DNA from: QHXM01 sp032160165
GTDB lineage: Bacteria > Acidobacteriota > Blastocatellia > Pyrinomonadales > Pyrinomonadaceae
Direction: 5' to 3'
Assembly: GCA_032160165.1 (NCBI GenBank)
Contig: JAVHWA010000023.1
Location: forward strand, 29,622-93,621
Length of the DNA stretch: 64,000 nt
In this document: positions 43,249 through 52,729 of the stretch, one piece after another
How the letters are laid out: every line of letters begins with the position of its first letter
How positions within the stretch are numbered: the stretch's first letter is position 1
Position numbers and translations under genes: made by a program
Notes under the pieces: model-generated
The model's database searches: none
The model's input: the letters and a program-made list of their open reading frames with translations, nothing else
What the model was told of the DNA's origin: nothing

Positions 43249-44430
43249 ATGTCTCGCGATGTCTTCATTCTAGGCGGCAAAAGGACTCCGATGGGGGAAT
43301 ACGTCGGTGCGTTGAAGGATATATCGGCTATCGATCTGGGAGCGATTGCTGCGCGGGGGGCGCTTGAAACAACGAATGTTCCAGCAGATGAGATCGATCA
43401 CACGATCATGGGAAATGCGCTGCAGACTTCCGGCGATGCAATTTATGGCGCGCGCCACGTTGCTCTAAAAGCCGGTGTTCCGTTTGATCGTCCGGCGCTA
43501 ACGGTCAATCGGCTTTGCGGCAGCGGCATCCAATCTATTATTTCTGGCGCGCAGATGATACAGCTGGGCGAAGCGCAGACCGCGCTGGTCGGGGGAATGG
43601 AATCGATGTCGCAGGCTCCTCATGTGATTCGTGGCGCCCGCTCCGGCTTTGCACTCGGCCAGGGAAAACTCGAAGACAGCCTGATGGTGGCGTTGCTTGA
43701 TACGTACTGCAACACGCCGATGGCGGGTACGGCTGAGAACCTGGCGCGCCGCCACGAGATCTCACGCGAGGCGCAGGATACTTACGCGCTGCGTTCGCAG
43801 CGAGAGGCGAAGCGCGCGCAGGACGAAGGAATGTTTGCGGAAGAAATCGTGCCGGTTGAAATCAAAACGCGCAAAGGCTCGGACATCTTCGATCGTGATG
43901 ATCACCTGCGGCCCGACACAACAATGGAAGTGTTGGCGAAACTTCGACCCGCATTCAGCAAGGATGGTTTCGTCACAGCCGGCAATGCTTCGGGAATAGT
44001 CGATGGCGCAGCCGTACTGGTAATCGCCGGAGAGGATTATGTGAAGGCACGCGACATCAAGCCGCTCGGTCGTATCGTTAGCTGGGCGTACGCCGGAGTG
44101 GAGCCGGAGATCATGGGCATCGGTCCGGTGCCCGCGACGCGCAAGGCACTTGAAAAAGCAGGGTTGAAGCTCGAAGACATCGACCTCGTCGAAGTTAACG
44201 AGGCGTTTGCGGCACAGTATCTGGCAGTTGAGAAGGAGCTCGGACTCAACCGCTCGCGCACTAACGTTAACGGCGGTGCCATAGCGCTGGGGCATCCGCT
44301 TGGCGCGTCGGGAACGAGACTGGTGCTGACTGTGCTCAATGAACTTCGAAGACGCGATGCTCGCTATGGATTGGCCACGGCCTGCATCGGAGGTGGGCAG
44401 GGCATCGCCATGATTTGCGAGCGAGTGTGA
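43249..44430 (+). CDS. Acetyl-CoA acetyltransferase (thiolase)
   Basis: Condenses or cleaves acyl-CoA (biosynthetic thiolase type). The 393-residue protein opens SRDVFILGGKRTPMGEYVGA and has the nucleophilic Cys in NRLCGSGIQSII (about 87). NEAFAAQYLAVEKEL, NVNGGAIALGHPLGASGTRL (His) and the second active-site Cys in ATACIGGGQGIAMI complete the active site. A reading from 43168 adds an unlike leader; ATG 43249 is the natural start. Whether it serves ketone-body, PHB or beta-oxidation cannot be told from the neighbours. Confidence 0.94.
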   Translation: MSRDVFILGGKRTPMGEYVGALKDISAIDLGAIAARGALETTNVPADEIDHTIMGNALQTSGDAIYGARHVALKAGVPFDRPALTVNRLCGSGIQSIISGAQMIQLGEAQTALVGGMESMSQAPHVIRGARSGFALGQGKLEDSLMVALLDTYCNTPMAGTAENLARRHEISREAQDTYALRSQREAKRAQDEGMFAEEIVPVEIKTRKGSDIFDRDDHLRPDTTMEVLAKLRPAFSKDGFVTAGNASGIVDGAAVLVIAGEDYVKARDIKPLGRIVSWAYAGVEPEIMGIGPVPATRKALEKAGLKLEDIDLVEVNEAFAAQYLAVEKELGLNRSRTNVNGGAIALGHPLGASGTRLVLTVLNELRRRDARYGLATACIGGGQGIAMICERV

Positions 44431-44452
44431 GGGACGCTGAGTTCAGGAGGCA

Positions 44453-45080
<628 letters not shown>

Positions 45081-48000
45081 ATGTACAAATTCTATAGGCT
45101 TCCTTTGGCCGCGCTCCTCGTGTTTATACTGAGCGCGTTGGCCTTTGCCCAGTCGACGACGACGGGGGCCATCGGGATTACGGCCACAGACCCGCAGGGT
45201 GCGGTCATCCCGAACGCAGCAGTGACGGTAAAAAACGCCGGGACTAATAAAGAAGACACGGCCACGACAGACAGTGAAGGCCGTGCACGAATCGTCAATC
45301 TCCAGCCCGGCATATACAGCATCACAGTGAACGCGTCCGGATTCGGCGCATTTACACAGGAGAGAGTCACGGTCGAAATCGGAAACGTGACTTCCATAGA
45401 CGTTCCGCTGACGATCGGCGGGCAAACGGCTAATGTCGAAGTTACCAGCGATGCGCCCGTTATCAACACGACGCAGCAGGACTTTGCCAGCAACATCAAC
45501 CAGACTTCGGTCAACGAGCTTCCGATCAACGGACGTCGCGCTGCGAACTTCGCAATTCTGACTCCGGCATCGGCGCCCGATGGCAACTTCGGTCTGATCA
45601 GCTTCCGTGGTATCTCCGGACTGTTGAATAACAACACGGTCGACGGCGGAGATAACAACCAGGCGCTCTTCTCTGAAGAACGAGGCCGAACGCGCATTCC
45701 CTATTCGGTCAGTCAGGGATCAGTTCGCGAGTTTCAGGTCAACACCTCGAATTACTCCGCTGAGTATGGCCGTGCCGCGGGTGCCGTGGTCAACACCATC
45801 ACCAAGAGCGGCACCAACGAGTTTCACGGTGAAGGCTTTTGGTACTATCGCAATAACAAATATGGCGCACGCAACCCGCGCGCTGTTCGCTCAGTCTTTG
45901 TTGCGGGTGGACCCGCCCTGGATCCCATTCCTATCAAGCCGAAGGACGTGCGTCACCAGATCGGCGGCAATATCGGCGGACCGATCGTCAAGGACAAGGC
46001 CTTCTTCTTCTTCAACTATGACGGTCAGCGACGCGACTTTCCGGGCCTGGGAGTTTTCAGCAGTGCCGGCTATCTCAGTACGGTCAATCGTTGCGTTTCC
46101 GCGGTAGCTCCTGGGTGCACCGCCGCTCTTTTCACTGCGTCCTTAAAGAACCCCTCCCGCGGTTTGACTGACGCTCAGATCGACAACTCGCTGGCCTTTA
46201 TCAACAGCCTGACCGGCGAAGTAGCACGTCGCGGTGATCAGGACACCTACCTTCCCAAGATTGACTGGAATATCAACAAGAGCAATACCTTCACTGCGTC
46301 ATACAACCGCCTGCGTTGGGTATCGCCTGCCGGTATTCAGACCCAGGCGACCAACACGTTGGCGCGCGCAAGTTTCGGTGACGACTTCGTCAACGTTGAT
46401 TCTCTGAATCTGCGTTTGATCTCGACGATTTCACCGACCGTGTTGAACGAAGCTCGCTACCAATGGGGGCGCGACAATGAGTTTGAGTTCAGTCAGCCAC
46501 CGCTCCCGGGCGAGCCAACAACCGCGCCTGGTGGCAGATCTCCGGACGTATTCCTGACCAACGGTATCGAATTCGGCAAGCCGACGTTCCTCGAGCGCAG
46601 GTCATTCCCCGACGAGAAGCGCAACCAGTTCGCCGATACGATGACAATCTCCAAGGGTCGCCATACGATCAAATTCGGCGGCGACATTAACCGCGTCACA
46701 GACATCATTGACAATCTGCGTTTCGAAGCCGGCGCATACAGCTATAACAACATCAATGACTTCATCGTTGATTACATCAACTTCGTTACGCCACTTCCTG
46801 CGGCAACACCTTGCTCGTCTTCAGTCAGGCTTCGTGGACGCTGCTACACCAGCAACTACCAACAGGCTTTTGGCCCGACTCTTTTTGAAATCAAGACGAC
46901 GGACTACAACCTGTTCGTGCAGGATGATTTTCGAGTCACTCCTCGCCTGACGGTTAATCTGGGAATGCGCTACGAGTACGAGAAACTGCCGGGCGCGCAG
47001 ATTCCCAGCGCCGACACATCGCTGGTCCCGAACGTTGGGTTGTCCCTTAACGCGGTGACCTCCACCTTCCCCTCAGACAAAAACAATTGGGGACCGCGCA
47101 TAGGTTTTGCCTATGACATCAATGGCGATGGCAAGACTTCGGTCCGTGGCGGTATGGGTATCTATTACGGCCGAGTGAACAACGGGCAGATCTTTAATGC
47201 GGTTGCAAACACCGGCAACCCGGCTGGACAGCTGTCGGCATCGGTTGCATCTACCTCCGCAACATCGCCGATTTTCCCGAACGTCATCGCGTCAGCTCCT
47301 GCAGGAACCGCTAACGTTCAATACTTTGCGCGGAATTTCGCTGCGCCGCAGATCGAGCAAATCGACCTGGTCTTCGAGCGGCAGATCTCCCGCAACACAG
47401 TGGTCTCAGCTTCCTATCTCGCGAGCATGGGTCGCAGACTTCCCACGTTCATCGACAGGAACCTGAGCTTCCCGACAGGAACCAGAACTCTGACCGTTAC
47501 AGATGGTCCATTTGCCGGCCAGGTCTTTTCATTCCCGCTTTATCTGGGAAGTCGACCGAACACGTCTTATGGCGCAATCACGGAAATCAGCAGTTCCATC
47601 AAGTCGAACTACAACGCTTTTGTATTGCAAGCCAATCGTCGATTGACGAACGGTCTGCAGTTCCAGACCAGCTACACACTTGCCAAAGCCACCGACACGG
47701 GTCAGGTCTCGCAGACGTTCACGGCGACCAACCTTCCGTTCGATGTATTTGACGCCAGCGGCGAATCGGGCACATCGAACTTCGATGTTCGTCACAAATT
47801 CGTTGCCAGCGTAGTCTGGGCTCCAACCCCCTTCGGCAAAGACTCGAACAACGCGGTGGGTCGTGCGCTCCTCAACGGGTGGACGATCGCTCCGGTTGTC
47901 CAGGTTTACTCGGGTCGGCCTTACAGTGGAACGATCTCCGCTTCGGCGGCTGGCACTCAGGCCGGTGGACTTAATGGATCGAATGGGGCATTCAATCGCG

Positions 48001-48296
48001 TCCCCTTCGCGCCACGCAATGGATTCCGTCAACCCGGAATTCAGAACTTTGACCTTCGAGTTTCGCGTCGCATAAGCCTTGGCGAAAAAGCCAAACTCGA
48101 GCTGTTGGCGAATATTTTCAACGTCTTCAACAGCACGCAGGCTGCGGCTGTCAGCACCGCCATGTACAACGGCGGAACGACCGCTGCTACGACTCTGACC
48201 TTCCAGGCCCCGTTTGGGACCATCAACGATGCGGGTGGTGGTAGCTCGTTCTACCGAGAACGACAGGTTGAGTTTGCGATGCGCTTCCAGTTCTAG
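45081..48296 (+). CDS. Oar-like TonB-dependent outer-membrane receptor 2
   Basis: Second large outer-membrane barrel, 1071 residues. Signal peptide (about 1-23, ending ALAFAQ). The carboxypeptidase-regulatory-like domain spans about 24-110 (GAIGITATDPQGAVIPNAAV), followed by the plug (NNTVDGGDNNQALFSEERGR, FQVNTSNYSAEYGRAAGAVV) and the barrel, ending in AMRFQF. It has the same architecture as receptor 1 but is clearly divergent. ATG 45081 has GAAGGAG at suitable distance. Probable role: import or display of large substrates in the outer membrane; no substrate clue. Confidence 0.9.
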   Translation: MYKFYRLPLAALLVFILSALAFAQSTTTGAIGITATDPQGAVIPNAAVTVKNAGTNKEDTATTDSEGRARIVNLQPGIYSITVNASGFGAFTQERVTVEIGNVTSIDVPLTIGGQTANVEVTSDAPVINTTQQDFASNINQTSVNELPINGRRAANFAILTPASAPDGNFGLISFRGISGLLNNNTVDGGDNNQALFSEERGRTRIPYSVSQGSVREFQVNTSNYSAEYGRAAGAVVNTITKSGTNEFHGEGFWYYRNNKYGARNPRAVRSVFVAGGPALDPIPIKPKDVRHQIGGNIGGPIVKDKAFFFFNYDGQRRDFPGLGVFSSAGYLSTVNRCVSAVAPGCTAALFTASLKNPSRGLTDAQIDNSLAFINSLTGEVARRGDQDTYLPKIDWNINKSNTFTASYNRLRWVSPAGIQTQATNTLARASFGDDFVNVDSLNLRLISTISPTVLNEARYQWGRDNEFEFSQPPLPGEPTTAPGGRSPDVFLTNGIEFGKPTFLERRSFPDEKRNQFADTMTISKGRHTIKFGGDINRVTDIIDNLRFEAGAYSYNNINDFIVDYINFVTPLPAATPCSSSVRLRGRCYTSNYQQAFGPTLFEIKTTDYNLFVQDDFRVTPRLTVNLGMRYEYEKLPGAQIPSADTSLVPNVGLSLNAVTSTFPSDKNNWGPRIGFAYDINGDGKTSVRGGMGIYYGRVNNGQIFNAVANTGNPAGQLSASVASTSATSPIFPNVIASAPAGTANVQYFARNFAAPQIEQIDLVFERQISRNTVVSASYLASMGRRLPTFIDRNLSFPTGTRTLTVTDGPFAGQVFSFPLYLGSRPNTSYGAITEISSSIKSNYNAFVLQANRRLTNGLQFQTSYTLAKATDTGQVSQTFTATNLPFDVFDASGESGTSNFDVRHKFVASVVWAPTPFGKDSNNAVGRALLNGWTIAPVVQVYSGRPYSGTISASAAGTQAGGLNGSNGAFNRVPFAPRNGFRQPGIQNFDLRVSRRISLGEKAKLELLANIFNVFNSTQAAAVSTAMYNGGTTAATTLTFQAPFGTINDAGGGSSFYRERQVEFAMRFQF

Positions 48297-48318
48297 CTGG
48301 GAGTAATTCGGTCATTCC

Positions 48319-48352
48319 GGGTGCGCTTCTCTTGTAGAGGCGCACCCTTTTT
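48319..48352 (+). terminator. Intrinsic terminator after TonB receptor 2
   Basis: Stem gggtgcgcttct (48319-48330) / agaggcgcaccc (48336-48347) with loop CTTGT and a T-run directly after (tttttcttt), 23 bases beyond the receptor stop codon. Confidence 0.85.
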
Positions 48353-48471
48353 CTTTCCAGGGTTGCAGGATTTATTAGTTCTTCCCCCGCGGCGCTTGTA
48401 TCTGCTAAGATGGATCTGCCCGTCGCGACTGCGTTCCCTGCAGGCGCCCCAAGCTTCATCGCTTTGAACCC

Positions 48472-49983
48472 ATGGAACAATTAGAAGTCTTACCAACAGA
48501 TCTTCTTGGCGACCGTTTGCTGTCAGTGCAAGCCGAATCCGCCGAAGTCCTGAGCGCTGCTTTCGCAGCGCTGCCCGACGCCTTTTTCCTCTTCGACGCT
48601 AACCGCCGGCTGGGCCGCGTCAATCGCGCCGGAGTCCAACTCCAGCGCGCCGATGATTCGTCGACGCTGCTGGGCAATCGCTGTTGCGAAATGTTCTGGC
48701 GGGTTGAAGGAACACAGCATTGCCTGGTTGAACGCGCGCTGGTCCTGGGCGAAAAGGTCGAAGTCGAAGTGCTCTCAGGAGAGCAAGCAGATCGGCCAAC
48801 ATTAGTAATCGTCGTCCCGCTTCGTGACACGCGTAACGCACTGACCGGAAGCGTGCTGGTCATAGCGCGCGATATCTCAGAACTTCGCCGAGCCGAAGCC
48901 GAGGCCTTGGAACAAAAGGCCTTCATGGCGAGTCTCGCCGATTTGGTCCCGGATGAAATCTACACGCTCGACCTGCAGCGATGCATCACCTGGATGAACG
49001 AACGCGCGCAGGCCGCCAATGGATTGATGGCCAGCGCGCTGCTGGGAAGAGACTTTGGTGAGATCGTTTCAGCGGAGTTAAGAGAGGTCGTGCTGGCGAA
49101 TCTCACGAAGACCCTGGCGGGAGAAGACACGCACGGCGAGATCCAGGCGATGCACGAAGATGGCTCAATTCGTTTTGTCGAAGCCCATAACTCGCCGCTC
49201 TGGAAAGATGGGTCAGTCGCGGGCGCCCTGGTATTTCTTCGAGACCTGACGGAGCGACGACGCGCCCACGAACGCATGGCGCAGTCGGACAAACTCCGCG
49301 CTGTCGGCGAGCTGGCAGCGGGTGTGGCCCACAATCTTAATAACGCTCTGACTGTCATTCAGGGACGCGCTCAGCTTCTTCAACGCCGCGCGACCGATGA
49401 AGCGACGTCGAAGAGTCTCGAAGTAATCGTCAATGCAGTGGCCGATGGCTCGCAAACTCTGCGCCGCATACTCGATTTCGCCCGCCGCGATCAGGCGAAA
49501 GAGTTTGCACCGGTCGACTTGGCAGACCTGATCACTACCAGCGTGGAGATCGCAAAGCCCAAATGGAATCGTAAGTCCGGTTCCGGTCCGGGCTGCATCA
49601 ACGTGCGAGTCGAAAATCGCGGCTCTGTTTTCGTGTTGGGCGAGAAATCAGAGTTGCGCGAGGTCGTTCTCAATCTGCTCTTTAACGCCGTGGACGCGAT
49701 GCCCGATGGCGGCGACATTGAAACCGGATCGCGTGCCGAACTCGACAGCGCCTGTTTCTGGGTGGCGGATACCGGCAACGGGATGGCGCCGGAAACAGTA
49801 GCCAGAATCTTTGAACCTTTCTATACGACCAAGGGCGAGCGCGGCACCGGTCTCGGATTGTCGGCATCACACGGCATAATTACGCGCCACCAGGGTAGAA
49901 TCATGGTTGTCAGCGAACCGGGACTTGGCACGCGCTTCGAAGTCAGACTTCCTTTACATGAAAAGCAGGGTCGGATTGATTGA
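48472..49983 (+). CDS. PAS-domain sensor histidine kinase
   Basis: Soluble sensor kinase of 503 residues with no membrane segment. Order: PAS 1 (about 30-135, LPDAFFLFDANRRLGRVNRA), PAS 2 (about 150-265, VPDEIYTLDLQRCITWMNER), HisKA with the phospho-acceptor His in LAAGVAHNLNNALTVIQGRA (about 285), and HATPase with N-box NLLFNAVDAMPDGG, G1 VADTGNGMAPETV and G2 GTGLGLSASHGII. The overall layout is NtrB-like. No regulator gene is adjacent, so the partner is elsewhere. It is directly upstream of csbD, which has a sigma54-like promoter, so a link to an NtrC-type regulator is a reasonable guess. Confidence 0.92.
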   Translation: MEQLEVLPTDLLGDRLLSVQAESAEVLSAAFAALPDAFFLFDANRRLGRVNRAGVQLQRADDSSTLLGNRCCEMFWRVEGTQHCLVERALVLGEKVEVEVLSGEQADRPTLVIVVPLRDTRNALTGSVLVIARDISELRRAEAEALEQKAFMASLADLVPDEIYTLDLQRCITWMNERAQAANGLMASALLGRDFGEIVSAELREVVLANLTKTLAGEDTHGEIQAMHEDGSIRFVEAHNSPLWKDGSVAGALVFLRDLTERRRAHERMAQSDKLRAVGELAAGVAHNLNNALTVIQGRAQLLQRRATDEATSKSLEVIVNAVADGSQTLRRILDFARRDQAKEFAPVDLADLITTSVEIAKPKWNRKSGSGPGCINVRVENRGSVFVLGEKSELREVVLNLLFNAVDAMPDGGDIETGSRAELDSACFWVADTGNGMAPETVARIFEPFYTTKGERGTGLGLSASHGIITRHQGRIMVVSEPGLGTRFEVRLPLHEKQGRID

Positions 49984-50171
49984 CGATCGCGACCGCGGTT
50001 GATCATGCACCCGCAGGATTCAATCGTTCGGAGATCGCTCACTTACGCCTCTTGAGCTGTATTGAAACTTCGTTCGCCTACCCGTCCCGAATCGTTACTT
50101 CTTTTCGCATCAACACCTGTATTCAGCGTTTTACGCCGTATTCGCAGGGGCCACGGCTTGCCGGGGCCACG

Positions 50172-50186
50172 TGGTATGTCGGTTGC
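50172..50186 (+). promoter_or_regulatory. sigma54-like -24/-12 promoter for csbD gene
   Basis: TGGTATGTCGGTTGC has the invariant GG and GC with exactly ten bases between them and matches TGGCAYRNNNNTTGCW at nearly all informative positions. The predicted start is about 77 bases upstream of the csbD ATG. Found by eye. Confidence 0.6.
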
Positions 50187-50274
50187 CCTAGTAGCGGTGA
50201 TTAGTGTTAAAGCGCGCAGTAGTCCGCGGCTTTCTCGCGCTTTGAGATTACCTGCCGCGAAGGGAGAACCAATT

Positions 50275-50487
50275 ATGGGATTACCAAATAAGGACGAGAT
50301 CAAAGGCAAATTCGACCAGGCGAAGGGCACGGTGAAAGAGGGAGTCGGCCGAGCCGTTAATGATGATCACCTGGAAACAGAAGGCGCAGCCGACCGCGCA
50401 GGCGGAAACCTTCGAGAGGGATACGGCACTGCCAAACGTAAAGTCGGTGAGACTATCGAAGACATCGGAAAAGCGGTGGGAAGCTAG
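50275..50487 (+). CDS. CsbD family stress-response protein
   Basis: A 70-residue, very hydrophilic helical protein (MGLPNKDEIKGKFDQAKGTV, then GRAVNDDHLETEGAADRAGG) matching CsbD/YjbJ-like general stress proteins, whose molecular role is unknown. GGGAG precedes ATG 50275 at normal spacing; a longer frame from 50062 has no support. The gene has its own sigma54-like site and a strong terminator. Confidence 0.92.
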   Translation: MGLPNKDEIKGKFDQAKGTVKEGVGRAVNDDHLETEGAADRAGGNLREGYGTAKRKVGETIEDIGKAVGS

Positions 50488-50506
50488 TCTCGTCGGAGAT
50501 AAATCG

Positions 50507-50538
50507 AAGAGCCTCGACGAATCTCGTTCGAGGCTCTT
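50507..50538 (+). terminator. Intrinsic terminator after csbD gene
   Basis: Stem aagagcctcga (50507-50517) / tcgaggctctt (50528-50538), perfect 11 bp, ten-base loop, followed by tcgttt. It ends about 36 bases before the stop of the convergent SRPBCC gene. Confidence 0.8.
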
Positions 50539-50574
50539 TCGTTTGTGGTGGCGAGTGAAATTGAAACTACGCTG

Positions 50575-51078
50575 TCACGCTGCTCTGCTTTCGGCCGTGC
50601 CCCCACTCGCTTTCGAGCTACGCCCGGTACGATCTTTACCTGGCATCCCGCTTTGCTCCTCCGCGAGTTTGGCGAAGCGCTTTAACTCTTCCTCAAGTTC
50701 CTTCTCGGGATCGCTACCGAGAAACTTTGCCACGATAGCGCCCAGATGACCGGCCGGTGGTGAATAACCGACTGAAATACGAAGCAGCGTCTTGTCTTTT
50801 CCAACTGGCTCAAACGTGACTTCACCTTCCATGTGGACATCACCGCGGACCGTACGCCACGCTATCTTTTGATTCGCCTCGAACGCGGTTATCTCGGCTT
50901 CCCATTCGACATTTATGCCGAGCGGCGCATCAGCTTCCCACCTCGTTAGGTTTTCTCCGGTGCGGCGCACTTCTTTGATGTGCTTCATCCACTCCGGAAA
51001 TCTTTCGAAATCGCTATAAAGGGCAAAGGCGACCTCGACCGGCACATCGATCTCAATCGATTTTTCGGTTCGTTCCAT
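50575..51078 (-). CDS. SRPBCC/START-like (polyketide cyclase/dehydrase) protein
   Basis: A single START-fold lipid/hydrophobic-ligand-binding domain, 167 residues: RTEKSIEIDVPVEVAFALYS, FPEWMKHIKEVRRTGENLTR, GEVTFEPVGKDKTLLRISVG. The Lys/Glu-rich C-terminal helix and tail (GMPGKDRTGRSSKASGGTAE) are extra. AGGAGG lies upstream of ATG 51078. It follows the stress-protein gene on the same strand after 53 bases, so co-expression is likely. Such SRPBCC proteins commonly accompany CsbD and YflT-like genes; the function is unknown. Confidence 0.87.
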   Translation of the reverse strand: MERTEKSIEIDVPVEVAFALYSDFERFPEWMKHIKEVRRTGENLTRWEADAPLGINVEWEAEITAFEANQKIAWRTVRGDVHMEGEVTFEPVGKDKTLLRISVGYSPPAGHLGAIVAKFLGSDPEKELEEELKRFAKLAEEQSGMPGKDRTGRSSKASGGTAESRAA

Positions 51079-51131
51079 CGTGTTCCTCCTCTGCGCGAGG
51101 ATTGTCTTTGCCCGGCGCCCGTTCAAACCTT

Positions 51132-51641
51132 CTATTCCTGTCGAACGTGTTCCGCACCGAGGTCCGTCAAAAGCGTCTCAAGCGCGTTGCCATCTTCGTC
51201 GCTCTTCGCCTCGACACCAAGTAGTATTCCGCCGCCGCGTATGCCGGCGTCATAGACCTTTGCGCGATACTCCGGTATTCCCGCGCCGATCAATGCGCCG
51301 ATCATTCCCCCCGTCGCCGCACCAGCGCCTGCACCCGCTAAAGCCGCTGCGATCGGACCTGCAACGACAAGGCCGAGTCCGGGAATGGCTATCGAAGTTC
51401 CGACCGCCACGATCGCTGCCAGGACGGCCCCGATAGTTCCGCCCACGGCCCCGCCAATGCCCGCTCCGTCGGCAGCGTGCGACTTCGTCTGGACTGCGAA
51501 CTCCTTGCTCTTGGTCGCATCGGACATTAGTACGCTGACATCGTTGCGCGTGTATCCGCGTTTGATAAGCGCGTCGACAGCAGCCTCGGCCGCCGCGCGA
51601 GACTTGAAAAGACCTGTGACTAAGGTAGCCTTGTTTGACAT
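51132..51641 (-). CDS. General stress protein 17M/YflT-like, glycine-zipper protein
   Basis: A 169-residue protein with an N-terminal domain ATLVTGLFKSRAAAEAAVDA and LIKRGYTRNDVSVLMSD (about 4-43). A long Gly/Ala zipper that should insert in membrane follows (about 58-122, GGAVGGTIGAVLAAIVAVGT, GAGAGAATGGMIGALIGAG), then a C-terminal repeat of the first domain. AGGAG precedes ATG 51641. It is the first gene of a two-gene stress unit with the SRPBCC gene and carries a sigma54-like site upstream. Confidence 0.88.
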   Translation of the reverse strand: MSNKATLVTGLFKSRAAAEAAVDALIKRGYTRNDVSVLMSDATKSKEFAVQTKSHAADGAGIGGAVGGTIGAVLAAIVAVGTSIAIPGLGLVVAGPIAAALAGAGAGAATGGMIGALIGAGIPEYRAKVYDAGIRGGGILLGVEAKSDEDGNALETLLTDLGAEHVRQE

Positions 51642-51989
51642 GATTGATGTTACTCCTCTAGCAAAAATTAGACGGAACAGTAGACGCGTGTACCCCTACA
51701 ATTCCATACAAGTGGCAATCCCTATGCCGACCGGGCATGCTTGGGGCGTTGTTAGGAAATGAAAGGGATTTGACCGCAAGGTTGAATCTGCGGCGCGGCC
51801 GATGTCGAACAGCTGTTGATAAACCAACACATGGCGCCGGTCCCCGTATCAAAGCAAAACGATTCTCATCCTTCCCGTTTCGGAACTGAACGCGGGTTAG
51901 GACGCCTGGTGAAGCGAAGGCGAAGTGAGCTTTGACTCTTCAGGCTTCAAACTCTAGACTCCGAAAGCAAAGTTGGGCGAGCGAAATCA
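51642..51989. other. Divergent intergenic region
   Basis: The 348 bases between the YflT-like gene and the HAD gene. It holds the sigma54-like site at 51715-51728 for the leftward gene. The right part (tgactcttcaggcttcaaac, tctagactccgaaag) has no clear element; no ORF of interest. Confidence 0.5.
51715..51728 (-). promoter_or_regulatory. sigma54-like -24/-12 promoter for stress operon
   Basis: On the reverse strand GGCATAGGGATTGC keeps GG and GC separated by exactly ten bases and matches TGGCAYRNNNNTTGCW except at the outermost bases. The -12 element is about 75 bases upstream of ATG 51641. Together with 50172-50186 this makes two such sites 1.5 kb apart, facing the two ends of the stress gene group. 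Confidence 0.6.
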
Positions 51990-52661
51990 ATGATACGAGC
52001 TGTCATCTTCGATATTGACGGGACATTGTTGGACTCGGTAGACCTGCACGCACAGGCGTGGAAGGAAACCTTCAAGCATTTCGGCAAGGAGGTTCCTTTC
52101 GAGGATGTGCGTCACCAGATTGGAAAAGGAGGCGATCAGCTCTTGCCTGTTTTCTTCTCGCAGGAGGAACTGGACAGTTTGGAAGAAGAGGTCCTGGACT
52201 ATCGATCACGCCTCTTCAAGCGTGACTTCCTTCCAAAGGTCAGGCCGTTTCCCAAGGTACGCGAGCTCTTTTCGAGGCTGGTGAACGATGGACTGCGAAT
52301 CGCGCTGGCGTCGTCCGCCTCAGAAGACGAGCTCAAAGCTTACAAGTCGATCGCGCGTATAGACGACCTCGTCGATGAGGACACCTCCGCAGACGATGCG
52401 GACAAGTCGAAGCCTCATCCGGACATCTTCGAAGCCGCGTTCAAAGGCTTGAACGACATCGCGCGCGACCAGGCGAAGGTGGTCGGCGATACACCGTACG
52501 ATGCGCAGGGAGCGGTAAAAGCGGGCTTACATCGAATCGTCGGCGTACTGTGCGGCGGTTTTCCCGAGAGTGAATTGCGAGCGGCCGGCTGTTCACTGAT
52601 CTTTCGTGATCCCGCCGACCTGCTCGCGCGATACGAGGAGTTTCTTGATCCGAACATCTAA
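51990..52661 (+). CDS. HAD family hydrolase (phosphoglycolate phosphatase/PGM-like)
   Basis: A 223-residue haloacid-dehalogenase-type phosphatase with a helical cap. Motif I: VIFDIDGTLLDSVDLHAQAW (nucleophile and acid Asp). Motif II: IALASSASEDELKAYKS. Motif III/IV: ADKSKPHPDIF (Lys) and VVGDTPYDAQGAVKAGLHRI (acidic pair). Closest in feel to beta-phosphoglucomutase/phosphatase-like HADs; the substrate cannot be assigned. Confidence 0.9.
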   Translation: MIRAVIFDIDGTLLDSVDLHAQAWKETFKHFGKEVPFEDVRHQIGKGGDQLLPVFFSQEELDSLEEEVLDYRSRLFKRDFLPKVRPFPKVRELFSRLVNDGLRIALASSASEDELKAYKSIARIDDLVDEDTSADDADKSKPHPDIFEAAFKGLNDIARDQAKVVGDTPYDAQGAVKAGLHRIVGVLCGGFPESELRAAGCSLIFRDPADLLARYEEFLDPNI

Positions 52662-52700
52662 CCGGCCAGAAGAAGATCGCTACCCAGGCGTTGCTCGCAC

Positions 52701-52721
52701 GGTTTACGATTTACCACTCAC
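52701..52721. repeat. TTTACGA heptads at the glycosyltransferase start
   Basis: ggtttacgatttaccactca is about three heptads (TTTACGA, TTTACCA, CTCAC) of the family found upstream of tyrS. It lies within or just before the start of the next gene, so it affects the choice of start codon. Confidence 0.5.
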
Positions 52722-52729
52722 TGGACACC

